A stretch of 33,637 nt of DNA from positions 1 through 33,637 of the forward strand of contig JACRAT010000037.1 of the NCBI GenBank assembly GCA_016234685.1, written 5' to 3'. This DNA is from Nitrosomonadales bacterium. Its GTDB lineage: Bacteria > Pseudomonadota > Gammaproteobacteria > Burkholderiales > Gallionellaceae. Under the pieces are notes generated by a model. The model worked only from the letters and a program-made list of their open reading frames with translations. It was not told where the DNA came from and ran no database searches. Below are positions 1-6,688 of this stretch, piece after piece (the stretch's first letter is position 1; each line of letters begins with the position of its first letter). Made by a program: the position numbers and the translations under genes.

Positions 1-124
1 CACAGCTCACAGCTCACAGCTCACAGCTCACAGCTCACAGCTCACAGCTCACAGCTCACAGCTCACAGCTCACAGCTCACAGCTCACAGCTCACAGCTCA
101 CAGCTCACAGCTCACAGCTCACAG
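1..124. repeat. Tandem array of 7-bp unit CACAGCT
   Basis: Seventeen perfect copies of CACAGCT plus a partial CACAG run from the first base of the window, so the array probably extends further upstream. The unit length is not a multiple of three. The + strand has no stop codon in any frame within the array (it reads as a repeating HSSQLTA peptide), while every frame of the - strand meets TGA. There is no sequence degeneration between copies, which suggests recent expansion by slippage, or assembly collapse or expansion at a contig edge. Confidence 0.97.
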
Positions 125-175
125 AATTAGATTCGCTCCGGCGAGAAGTTCCCCATTTTCTAAAATTTTCTTCGC

Positions 176-205
176 CGCTGCTGCCTCACGCGGCGCAGCG
201 TTTTT
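176..205 (+). terminator. Rho-independent terminator of an upstream gene
   Basis: CGCTGC pairs with GCAGCG and, inside it, GCC with GGC (one bulged T, six-base loop), followed directly by TTTTT. It would end a + strand transcript coming from outside the window, and it separates the tandem array from the lipoprotein gene at 307. Confidence 0.6.
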
Positions 206-229
206 CCGTCTTTTCACTCTTAGCACCGT

Positions 230-248
230 TCTGTCGCATTCCGACAGA
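230..248. promoter_or_regulatory. Inverted repeat TCTGTCG-N5-CGACAGA
   Basis: This is a perfect 7-bp inverted repeat with a five-base spacer, about 60 bp before the ATG at 307. It could be an operator or a 5' UTR hairpin for the lipoprotein gene. The rest of 1-306 holds the tandem array and a terminator; I see no convincing -35/-10 pair. Confidence 0.35.
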
Positions 249-306
249 GCGGACGTTGCATTGCGCCAAATGGCGTGTTTCGTTCTATCAACTAGAGGGA
301 GACATC

Positions 307-1482
307 ATGAATAAATCGCTTATGCTGGCGCTGCTGGCCACTGTCGAGTGCAGCGCGTGCAGCAGCATCTACGTCGGCAACGTCAGCTTTACCGAAACCG
401 AAGTTTGCTCGGAGGAGTATTCCAGCAGAATAAAATCCACCGGCTGTGTGCCGCCCGCACCGGCGGCCAATGCGCAAACCTATTTCTTCAAACGTTTCCG
501 CCAGTCCGTTCCCGAAGCCGACGAAAAAAAACTGGATAAGTTGGATCAGAAAAAAAGTATCAGCAGTTCCGATAATGTTGTCCCCTCGCTGATCGGCCAG
601 GTTTTCAGGGCGCAATGGAATTCGGACCGAAGCGCCATTTCAGTGCCGGAAACCGGTGGTCAACTGGGGTTGTTGCCGGGCGAACTGCCCGGTATACCAA
701 CCGAGATCGTGCGCATGGACTTGGGCGGCGTGATCCACAAAAAAACCTCGGTTGACATGCAACTGGATACGGGAATCCTGATTGAGGCCGCCGCCAAATC
801 GTCCGGTTTGGTGCTGCCCCCGTCATTGAAAAACCAGCTCACGCTGTATTTCCAGCACACCAAGGATGTGATCGACGCCAGCTCAGGCAGTTATTACTAC
901 GTCGGCGTGCACCCGCAGGCGCTGGCAAAACTGACCAACGATTTGAAAGATCAGATGCAACCCCAAGCTTCCTCCATCACTGTACAAAACTGGCTGTGGG
1001 GCAGTTCGGACAAATTGGATAGATTAAATGGCAGCTCACCAGAACTTAAATTAGTAAATGGAAATTACACCTTTAAAGACGAAAAGAAGTCCGGCAGCAA
1101 AGATGATGTGTTCGGCATTATCGTGGGAGCGGCGATTATTCGCACCCGCACCGGGCATTCTGAACTGTGTACGAGCACAGATTTTGCTAACTTCAAAAAA
1201 ACCGGCGTCAACGAACCTTTGTCGAGTTGCGGCGCACTGAAAACACTGCTCGAACAAGCGTCACAAGGTAAACCGTGGGAAGAATTGAGCAACACGGCTT
1301 TGGTGACACCGGAAGTCGACAAGATGCCTGACGCAGACAAGGCGAACATCCAACAAGCCACGCTGCTGCAAGCATTGTCGCTCCACTACAACAAAGCCCA
1401 ATCGAGCGACAAAACCCTAGATGTCAACAATCACACCAGCCTGCTGGCGATCCAGTGGCTGCCCATCAAGCTGGCCCCGTAG
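307..1482 (+). CDS. Putative lipoprotein of unknown function (391 aa)
   Basis: I do not recognise the family. The ATG at 307 is preceded by GAGGGAG at good spacing; an in-frame TTG at 256 would add 17 residues that do not look like a signal peptide. The N-terminus MNKSLMLALLATV is short and hydrophobic, and Cys18 in C-S-A-C (or Cys15) could be the lipidated residue, although the lipobox is imperfect. The mature part is hydrophilic, with cysteine pairs near residues 35/47 and again near 290-315, and contains a YYYVGVHP stretch and a hydrophobic FGIIVGAAII segment. It lies 170 bp before a hydrolase gene on the same strand and may form a cluster with it. The reading frame stays open back to position 1, so an upstream extension cannot be excluded, but the terminator at 176-205 argues against it. 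Confidence 0.75.
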   Translation: MNKSLMLALLATVECSACSSIYVGNVSFTETEVCSEEYSSRIKSTGCVPPAPAANAQTYFFKRFRQSVPEADEKKLDKLDQKKSISSSDNVVPSLIGQVFRAQWNSDRSAISVPETGGQLGLLPGELPGIPTEIVRMDLGGVIHKKTSVDMQLDTGILIEAAAKSSGLVLPPSLKNQLTLYFQHTKDVIDASSGSYYYVGVHPQALAKLTNDLKDQMQPQASSITVQNWLWGSSDKLDRLNGSSPELKLVNGNYTFKDEKKSGSKDDVFGIIVGAAIIRTRTGHSELCTSTDFANFKKTGVNEPLSSCGALKTLLEQASQGKPWEELSNTALVTPEVDKMPDADKANIQQATLLQALSLHYNKAQSSDKTLDVNNHTSLLAIQWLPIKLAP

Positions 1483-1548
1483 CAAAGCCGCAAGTAAATC
1501 GGGGGGTGTTTAGCACGACTCCATCAACCTAACGAAAGAGTCATCATT

Positions 1549-1590
1549 ATGACAACCATTCTGCTGGCGGCGGCTGTTGCTAGCAGGTGA
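1549..1590 (+). other. Short signal-peptide-like ORF (13 aa)
   Basis: ATG at 1549 encodes MTTILLAAAVASR and then stops. It resembles the hydrophobic start of a lipoprotein or secreted protein cut short. A similar stub lies at 2873. This could be a relic of a lost gene or chance; there is no evidence that it is translated. Confidence 0.2.
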
Positions 1591-1652
1591 AACGAACGCT
1601 GGTACACCGCGCCCACCAGCTCGAAGTGGTGCGAAATTGAGAGGGAGTGAGC

Positions 1653-2810
1653 ATGACCGAATACACGCTTTACTACGCAACCAATCGCAACCACATCTGC
1701 GATGACGCGCATCCAGACCGTTTTCACCCGAAAGCCTACGGCACAAAATTCAGTGAAGATCACCCCGAAAATTTACGCTTTGGCATTATCAAGATGACCG
1801 CCGATGAGAGCGAAATTGCCAAGCACCTGAGTGCCGATATGCAGAACTGCGGCAGAGGTGATGGCGCAGCACTCGGAAACTATCTCGCCAAATGTGCCGT
1901 GGATGCACAGATTTGCGCCTACCCGGAAACGCTCACGTCCGACATTGCCGACACCATGCAACTCAAGGCCAAGTTCGGTTCACAAGCAATGTTCGCCGAC
2001 CTCAAGGCTGACATGGACAACAACAGCGATGTGTTGATCTACATCCACGGTTTCAATGTTTCTTGGTTTGATGCTGTAGGTTCTGCGCTGGCGCTGCAAC
2101 TCATGCTGCACAATGCGCCAAAAAAAGATACGACGCAAAATGTGCTAGTCATCTTGTTCACCTGGCCATCTGACGGCATGGCTCTTCCCTGGATTTCATA
2201 TAGTTCAGATCGCTTAGAAGCAAATAGTTCTGGCGGTGCAGTAGGACGAGCCTTCCTGAAAGCACGCGATTTTCTGGCCGACTTGCGCGACCGCTCAAAA
2301 AAAGGGGGGGCTGAATTGTGTGGGCAAGACATTCACCTGCTGTGCCATTCGATGGGCAATTATCTGTTGCAAAGCGCATTGGCGCGGACATTCGATCACA
2401 CGCCCGGCAGCTGTCTGCCGCGCTTGTTCGAACATGTGTTTTTGTGCGCTGCCGATGTGGACGACAACGCGCTGGAAGCCGGTCAGCCGCTGGAACGCAT
2501 CGACCAGATTTCGCGCAATGTCACAATCTATTACAACCGCAACGACAAGGCGATGTGGGTGTCGGATTACACCAAGGGCAACCCGGAGCGCCTCGGACAT
2601 ACTGGTGCGGCGCATCCCGCGCTGTTGCACAACAAAGTGCATCAGGTGGACTGTACGCCAGTCGTGCATGACCTGATTCAGCACAGCTACTACCTCGGCG
2701 GCAGCATCAATGCCGATATTCGCGCCAGCATGGATGGCTGGGAGCAGGCCGATACGCGGCGGTTGCGCGCGCCAAGTGCCACTCAGGGCAACATCTGGAC
2801 GATGAAATAA
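1653..2810 (+). CDS. Alpha/beta hydrolase, DUF900-like (385 aa)
   Basis: This is a serine hydrolase of the alpha/beta fold resembling the DUF900 (COG4782-type) family; the substrate is unknown. The N-terminal YYATNRN matches the family's T-N-R start motif. IYIHGFNVSW (residues 129-138) is the strand and oxyanion-loop HGF motif. CHSMGN carries the nucleophile Ser233 in a G/H-x-S-x-G elbow. Asp268 or Asp270 in CAADVDD and His344 in IQHSYY are the likely other triad members. The ATG at 1653 follows GAGGGAG at six bases; a GTG at 1647 overlaps that Shine-Dalgarno sequence and is less likely. There is no signal peptide, so it is probably cytoplasmic. An A7G7 homopolymer at 2297-2310 (codons 215-220) sits just before the nucleophile motif and could slip. 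Confidence 0.85.
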   Translation: MTEYTLYYATNRNHICDDAHPDRFHPKAYGTKFSEDHPENLRFGIIKMTADESEIAKHLSADMQNCGRGDGAALGNYLAKCAVDAQICAYPETLTSDIADTMQLKAKFGSQAMFADLKADMDNNSDVLIYIHGFNVSWFDAVGSALALQLMLHNAPKKDTTQNVLVILFTWPSDGMALPWISYSSDRLEANSSGGAVGRAFLKARDFLADLRDRSKKGGAELCGQDIHLLCHSMGNYLLQSALARTFDHTPGSCLPRLFEHVFLCAADVDDNALEAGQPLERIDQISRNVTIYYNRNDKAMWVSDYTKGNPERLGHTGAAHPALLHNKVHQVDCTPVVHDLIQHSYYLGGSINADIRASMDGWEQADTRRLRAPSATQGNIWTMK

Positions 2811-2872
2811 GTTGGTTGATTGTTGTTGAAGATTGATTGAATAACCGAAAGAAAACGCTGATAAAAAAACTG

Positions 2873-2920
2873 ATGACGATGACTTTTCTGGCAGCGGCTG
2901 TTTGTGAAAATGTAGCTTAG
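2873..2920 (+). other. Second short signal-peptide-like ORF (15 aa)
   Basis: ATG at 2873 encodes MTMTFLAAAVCENVA and then stops. The DNA around CTGGC(A/G)GCGGCTGTT matches the stub at 1549, and both are preceded by a TAAC(C)GAAAGA stretch, suggesting that the two share an origin. The 2811-3061 gap otherwise shows no gene. Confidence 0.2.
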
Positions 2921-3061
2921 GCAAAGAAGCGGAATAAGCCCCACATTGGTAGCTCAATGAAACCAGTTCATTCAACGTCTGCCCAGAAATATAACCCAAG
3001 GGTCAAGGCCGTGATTGAAACGGAGAAATCGCTTCATTAATTTTTTGAGCGGAGAAAATTT

Positions 3062-3553
3062 ATGGAACTTATCACTGAAGTTTCGGTTATAGCTAGCATG
3101 GGACTGGGCGTGTTCAAACTGTATCAGGCGGTGACGGAATATAAACGCGGGCAGGAGGAAAAACGCTTGCAAGGTGCGCAGCAGCGCGCCGATTTCTTTC
3201 TGAAAAGGCAGCAGGAGCTTTTCTGCAACTCTTCCTTCGCCATGATGCGTTCACTGCTCGAAAATGATGATCCATCCTTGGTGAAATATAGCTTTGAAGA
3301 AAAACGGGCATTTCTGACTTTCTTCGAGGGGATTGCGCTCTCGATGAATTCCGGGCTGATCAGTGAGGATGTAGCGTACTACATGTTCGGTTATTACACG
3401 GTCATGTGTGAACAGAGCAAAAACTTCTGGCAAGGCGATGAGGGCGTGAACAAGACCTCGCTTCATTGGGGTGTATTTCTGGCCTTCGCCGAAAAGATGG
3501 AGCGCCGCTTCAACGGCAAGCAAACCATCCCCTTCAATGAGCTGAAGTTTTAA
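3062..3553 (+). CDS. Small N-terminally anchored protein (163 aa)
   Basis: I do not recognise the family with confidence; the shape (an N-terminal hydrophobic helix at about residues 4-23 followed by a charged helical region) recalls DUF4760-type proteins. After the anchor come a charged segment (EYKRGQEEKRLQ) and a helical domain rich in Phe and Met ending FNELKF. ATG at 3062 follows GAGCGGAGAA. The predicted topology is a single membrane helix with a cytoplasmic domain. It is followed after 16 bp by the next gene on the same strand, so the two are probably co-transcribed. Confidence 0.7.
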   Translation: MELITEVSVIASMGLGVFKLYQAVTEYKRGQEEKRLQGAQQRADFFLKRQQELFCNSSFAMMRSLLENDDPSLVKYSFEEKRAFLTFFEGIALSMNSGLISEDVAYYMFGYYTVMCEQSKNFWQGDEGVNKTSLHWGVFLAFAEKMERRFNGKQTIPFNELKF

Positions 3554-3569
3554 GGCCGAGGATGAGTTA

Positions 3570-4664
3570 ATGGATACCGTCGCACCTAACAATCAGAAAG
3601 CCTGCGCCCAAGGAAACGGCGGCAGCCGTCGCTTGTTTCAGGCCAAACAGCCGCGTTGCATGGCTTACAACTATTTCAAGATGGTGACGATCGAATTCGA
3701 TTGCCTGATTCCGCCACCGGAAAATGAACGGAAGAATAGTTTGTTGTGGCAGCGGGCTTGTGCGCTGAAGGCCGAGCTGGACGCTCGCGCCGCCTTGCAG
3801 TCGCGCGGTTGCGGCACGGCGCGCAATGCCTGCATCGAACTGGCCGAGGTATTGAAACTGGAAATGTTCACCCTGCGTCTGCTACCGGACGAACGCTTGC
3901 TGGCGAAGGCGTGGAGCATCCGCGAGGCGTATCGCCAACTGATTCCGACGGAAACATATCACGCCTATCTCGGAAACAACCCGCCAAAACTGGAGCGTAA
4001 ACCAGAGGACGGGACGGGCAAGGAATCGAAGCTGACGCCCGAACAAGAAGCAGCGCGGCTGATCAGCATCCGTCAGGATGCGATTGATATTCTGGCTGCC
4101 ACGCACTGGTGGTACACCAACAGCGATTATCGAGAAAAACGCATCAGCCAAGTGAAGCATCTGTTGATTCAATGCTTGGCAGTTTGCGTCGGTTTCGTGC
4201 TACTTCTATCGCAGTTTGTTTCGGCTTCAGCGATTCTGCTGCCCATGATGGTGATTCTGATGGGAATGCTGGGAGCGATTTTCAGTATCGGGCGGCGCAT
4301 ATTGCCAGTGAGTAGTCAGAACGTAACCGAAAGCGATCCGGTTATCAAGGCTACTCAGTTTGATCATGGTGATACGGGCATTGCCATGTCAATTTGGATC
4401 GGCGGTATATCGGCGCTGCTGCTGTACCTGCTGATGGCGAGTGGTTTAAGTCTGATTGGTGGCGAGATATTGCCAAAATTCTCTGATGCGCTCGGGAAAC
4501 GCGATTGCAATGGCTTGGATGGCTTCGCCTGTGCTTTGCACCCAGCGGATATGGCTAGCTTCGTCCGTTTGCTGTGCTGGTCGTTCCTCGCTGGATTCGC
4601 CGAGAAATTCGTCCCAGATATTCTTGACCGCATGGCTAAACAGGATGGAGGAAAAAGATGGTAA
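3570..4664 (+). CDS. Membrane protein of unknown function (364 aa)
   Basis: The N-terminal half (to about residue 190) is soluble, with helical charged segments. Hydrophobic helices follow at about 197-216, 220-241 and 272-296, and a last amphipathic or membrane segment at 329-350 ends in the conserved-looking motif AGFAEKFVPDILDRM, a tail seen in several uncharacterised bacterial membrane proteins. The first ATG at 3570 has GAGGATGAG upstream; Met31 at 3660 is an alternative start that would remove a polar, low-complexity N-terminus. The gene is 16 bp after the 163-aa gene and overlaps the next gene by 7 bp, indicating a transcription unit. Function unknown; it may be a membrane scaffold or sensor for the neighbouring small anchored protein (inference). 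Confidence 0.75.
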   Translation: MDTVAPNNQKACAQGNGGSRRLFQAKQPRCMAYNYFKMVTIEFDCLIPPPENERKNSLLWQRACALKAELDARAALQSRGCGTARNACIELAEVLKLEMFTLRLLPDERLLAKAWSIREAYRQLIPTETYHAYLGNNPPKLERKPEDGTGKESKLTPEQEAARLISIRQDAIDILAATHWWYTNSDYREKRISQVKHLLIQCLAVCVGFVLLLSQFVSASAILLPMMVILMGMLGAIFSIGRRILPVSSQNVTESDPVIKATQFDHGDTGIAMSIWIGGISALLLYLLMASGLSLIGGEILPKFSDALGKRDCNGLDGFACALHPADMASFVRLLCWSFLAGFAEKFVPDILDRMAKQDGGKRW

Positions 4665-5263
4665 CGGGGCGTGTCATATTCGGGACTGTGGATTCGACAT
4701 TTAATGCGATCAACGAATTGAGGCGCATTTGTTGGATGAATATATTGCCTGATTCAAACCTGCTGGATGATGGGCATGATGAGCACTCATTTCACTTTAT
4801 TCTGTTAGATCGCAATACAGTTATTGCAGCGGCAAGGCTGTGCAAGCATGAGTTGTTAACTGAATTGCCAGACTCGCATCTTTATCTTCAATGGAAAAAT
4901 CCATTGCTAGGCTCATATGGATGTTGTAGTCGGCTGGTTGTTCATCCTGATTGTCGCCAACTCGGTATTGCCGCCATGTTAGATAAGGCACGTGCTGATG
5001 CGGCAGTAATATTGGGTTGCAATGCACTGGCGGTAATTTGGAATGAACACTCTGGTGTAAGGCGGCGCGATGCAATTGAAGCGCAAGGTTTCGTAAGCGC
5101 CTCGGATGGCAAGGCCATAGCTGATGGGGAATGGGGATGCTCTTATCCGTTTGCTCGGCGTATTGACATCAACCATAAGGAAATTCTGCAAATATTTTCG
5201 GATGATTTGAACAATCGCGTGCGATTTCTCAAGATGCCCTTGGCAAATCAGGCTGGCCTGTGA
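4658..5263 (+). CDS. GNAT-family N-acetyltransferase (201 aa)
   Basis: A Gcn5-related acetyltransferase that would transfer the acetyl group of acetyl-CoA to an unknown amine. The acetyl-CoA-binding motif A is visible as SRLVVHPDCRQLGIAAMLDK (residues 91-110), with the R/Q-x-x-G-x-A loop at RQLGIA. Upstream strands VIAAARL and a downstream hydrophobic ALAVIWNE strand fit the fold, and ARRIDI near the C-terminus follows a wobbling substrate-side region. ATG at 4658 lies inside the end of the previous gene (7-bp overlap) with GGAGGAAAA as ribosome binding site. The stop overlaps the next start by 4 bp (GTGA), so translation is probably coupled. Confidence 0.85.
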   Translation: MVTGRVIFGTVDSTFNAINELRRICWMNILPDSNLLDDGHDEHSFHFILLDRNTVIAAARLCKHELLTELPDSHLYLQWKNPLLGSYGCCSRLVVHPDCRQLGIAAMLDKARADAAVILGCNALAVIWNEHSGVRRRDAIEAQGFVSASDGKAIADGEWGCSYPFARRIDINHKEILQIFSDDLNNRVRFLKMPLANQAGL

Positions 5264-6138
5264 ACAGCAACTCGCTATCACAGATTGATGGTCATTCAAC
5301 CGGCATCGTCGCAGGCCTGCTTTCTGCCGCCTGTTTCGGCTTGATGGGCGCATTGGTCAACCATCTGGCGGATGCCGTCCCTGCCACGGAAATCACCTTG
5401 TTTCGTGGGTTGGCTGGCGTGTTGATCTTGTTCCCGTTCGTGAAGTCGGAGTTGATTTCGCTGTTTCAGCAAGGAGCAGCAAGCGTATGGGTGCGGGCCA
5501 TCGCGGGCGCCATTTCCATCTATTGCTTTAGCTGGAATCTCCAGCTGGCCGACGTGGGCACGGCCAATATCCTGTTTAATTTGTCGCTGATTTTTGTGCT
5601 ATTCGGCGATTATGTGTCGGGACGTTCGCGGCTGACGCTTTCCATTGTCGCCAACGTCATGTTGGCGGTAGCCGGGGTGTCGTTGTATTGGTACGGTAGC
5701 GAGATGATCGTCAGCGGCGAAATTCTGGCACTGGGATTGACGGGGGCGACGGCGGCAACCATTGCTTACACTGCCCTGAAAAAGGCAACACGGCAGTACA
5801 GCCCGTGGCTGATTGTGTGGGCGGTCAGCTTGATGTCGATTCCCATCGCACTGGCGCGCAAATCGGGCGAGTGGGTGATACCTTCCGCCCTCAATGCGCC
5901 GACGCTGGCAGGCATCATTTTTAGCGTATTGCTCGCCCACTATCTGCTGAATGTTTCGTTTGCCAAATTATCCCTGCCTGTGGCGACTGCGTTGGGGCCA
6001 AGCTGTATCGTATGGACGGTGGTCGGCGTGGAACTGTTTCAGGGCGAGTTGCCGACCTTGCAGGCCGCTGCTGGCGTTCTGCTTTATTCGATTGCGCTGG
6101 GGTTGATGATTAGAGAAAGCAGGTGCGCAACGAGTTGA
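5260..6138 (+). CDS. EamA/DMT-superfamily transporter (292 aa)
   Basis: A ten-helix inner-membrane permease of the drug/metabolite transporter family made of two EamA repeats. The first begins GIVAGLLSAACFGLMGALV with the family's FRG signature (LFRGLAGVLIL) in helix 2-3; the second covers about residues 150-285 and ends SCIVWTVVGVELFQGELP. Such proteins export metabolites or amino acids; the substrate cannot be read from sequence. The GTG start at 5260 overlaps the GNAT stop. Pairing a GNAT enzyme with an EamA exporter is a common arrangement for detoxification or metabolite release, but here that is inference. A relic of a second EamA gene follows immediately. Confidence 0.9.
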   Translation: MNSNSLSQIDGHSTGIVAGLLSAACFGLMGALVNHLADAVPATEITLFRGLAGVLILFPFVKSELISLFQQGAASVWVRAIAGAISIYCFSWNLQLADVGTANILFNLSLIFVLFGDYVSGRSRLTLSIVANVMLAVAGVSLYWYGSEMIVSGEILALGLTGATAATIAYTALKKATRQYSPWLIVWAVSLMSIPIALARKSGEWVIPSALNAPTLAGIIFSVLLAHYLLNVSFAKLSLPVATALGPSCIVWTVVGVELFQGELPTLQAAAGVLLYSIALGLMIRESRCATS

Positions 6139-6149
6139 GATATTCGACT

Positions 6150-6350
6150 TGTTTGCCGAAGCCAGTCGCCACGGCTATTGTGCCGAGCGGTGTGGTGTGG
6201 AGCGTGCTGTTCGTTGGGGTTGCTCAGGGGGCAGTCCCGGGAATTCAGGCTCTTGTGGGCATAGGCATGTATGTCGCTGGGATGGGTTTGTTGATCGTGC
6301 ATGACAGAAAAAATGCCGCGAAATCATCTGCAGGAACGACCTTTCGTTGA
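6150..6350 (+). pseudogene. C-terminal remnant of a second EamA transporter gene
   Basis: In the frame that ends at TGA 6348-6350, residues starting LPKPVATAIVPSGVVWS align with the C-terminus of the preceding transporter (LPVATALGPSCIVWT), and the following helix GIGMYVAGMGLLIVHDR matches LLYSIALGLMIRES. Only the last repeat unit is present (about 60 residues); everything before it is missing, so this is the tail of a truncated paralogue. The divergence shows that it is not a simple recent duplication of the intact gene. A GTG-started ORF (6123-6350) exists but would make only a fragment. Confidence 0.75.
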
Positions 6351-6511
6351 GCTTGGGCGTGTATGAGGGTAACGTCTACCGACTCGGCTTTGACATTCTG
6401 ACTGCGAGACGAAATATGCGGTCGAGCTGTCTACAGCTACATTGGTGGATGCGCCCGCATAGGCGCGCGGGGAACAGTTGTCAAATCCATGCTGAGGGTT
6501 GTCAGTAGAAA

Positions 6512-6548
6512 CCAAGCATCGGCATCGCAAGGGGGGGCCGATACTTGG
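6512..6548. repeat. Long imperfect inverted repeat with G-run loop
   Basis: CCAAGCATCGGC (6512-6523) pairs with GCCGATACTTGG (6537-6548), 11 of 12 positions complementary. The 13-base loop is mostly G. There is no T-tract on either side, so it is not a standard terminator; it could be an old element end or an RNA structure. Confidence 0.6.
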
Positions 6549-6609
6549 TTGCTTGCACTGGCGAATATGCTGAGATGTGTGTAACGAGATAACCGGGCGG
6601 GCGTCTCAT

Positions 6610-6633
6610 GTGCTGCCTCAAGAAAGGCAGCAC
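6610..6633 (-). terminator. Hairpin downstream of proS, possible terminator
   Basis: A perfect 8-bp stem GTGCTGCC/GGCAGCAC with an eight-base loop lies 56 bp past the proS stop. There is no U-tract in the - strand transcript, so it may protect the 3' end rather than terminate intrinsically. Confidence 0.3.
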
Positions 6634-6688
6634 TTCGATTGCCGCTGTTTTGCAGTGCGGCGTGTTCGCTCTAATTCAGTGGGCTGCG

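Larger units (their letters stand above)
6351..6688. other. Non-coding gap with several inverted repeats
   Basis: I see no credible gene here. The stretch contains AGCTGT-CT-ACAGCT (6425-6438), the 12-bp imperfect hairpin at 6512-6548, the hairpin at 6610-6633 and a bulged GCCGC/GCGGC stem at 6641-6661. It separates the decayed accessory region from proS and may mark an old rearrangement junction. Confidence 0.6.

Noticed and set aside
1..124. CRISPR array
   Set aside because: The repeat unit is 7 bp without spacers, so it is a simple tandem repeat.
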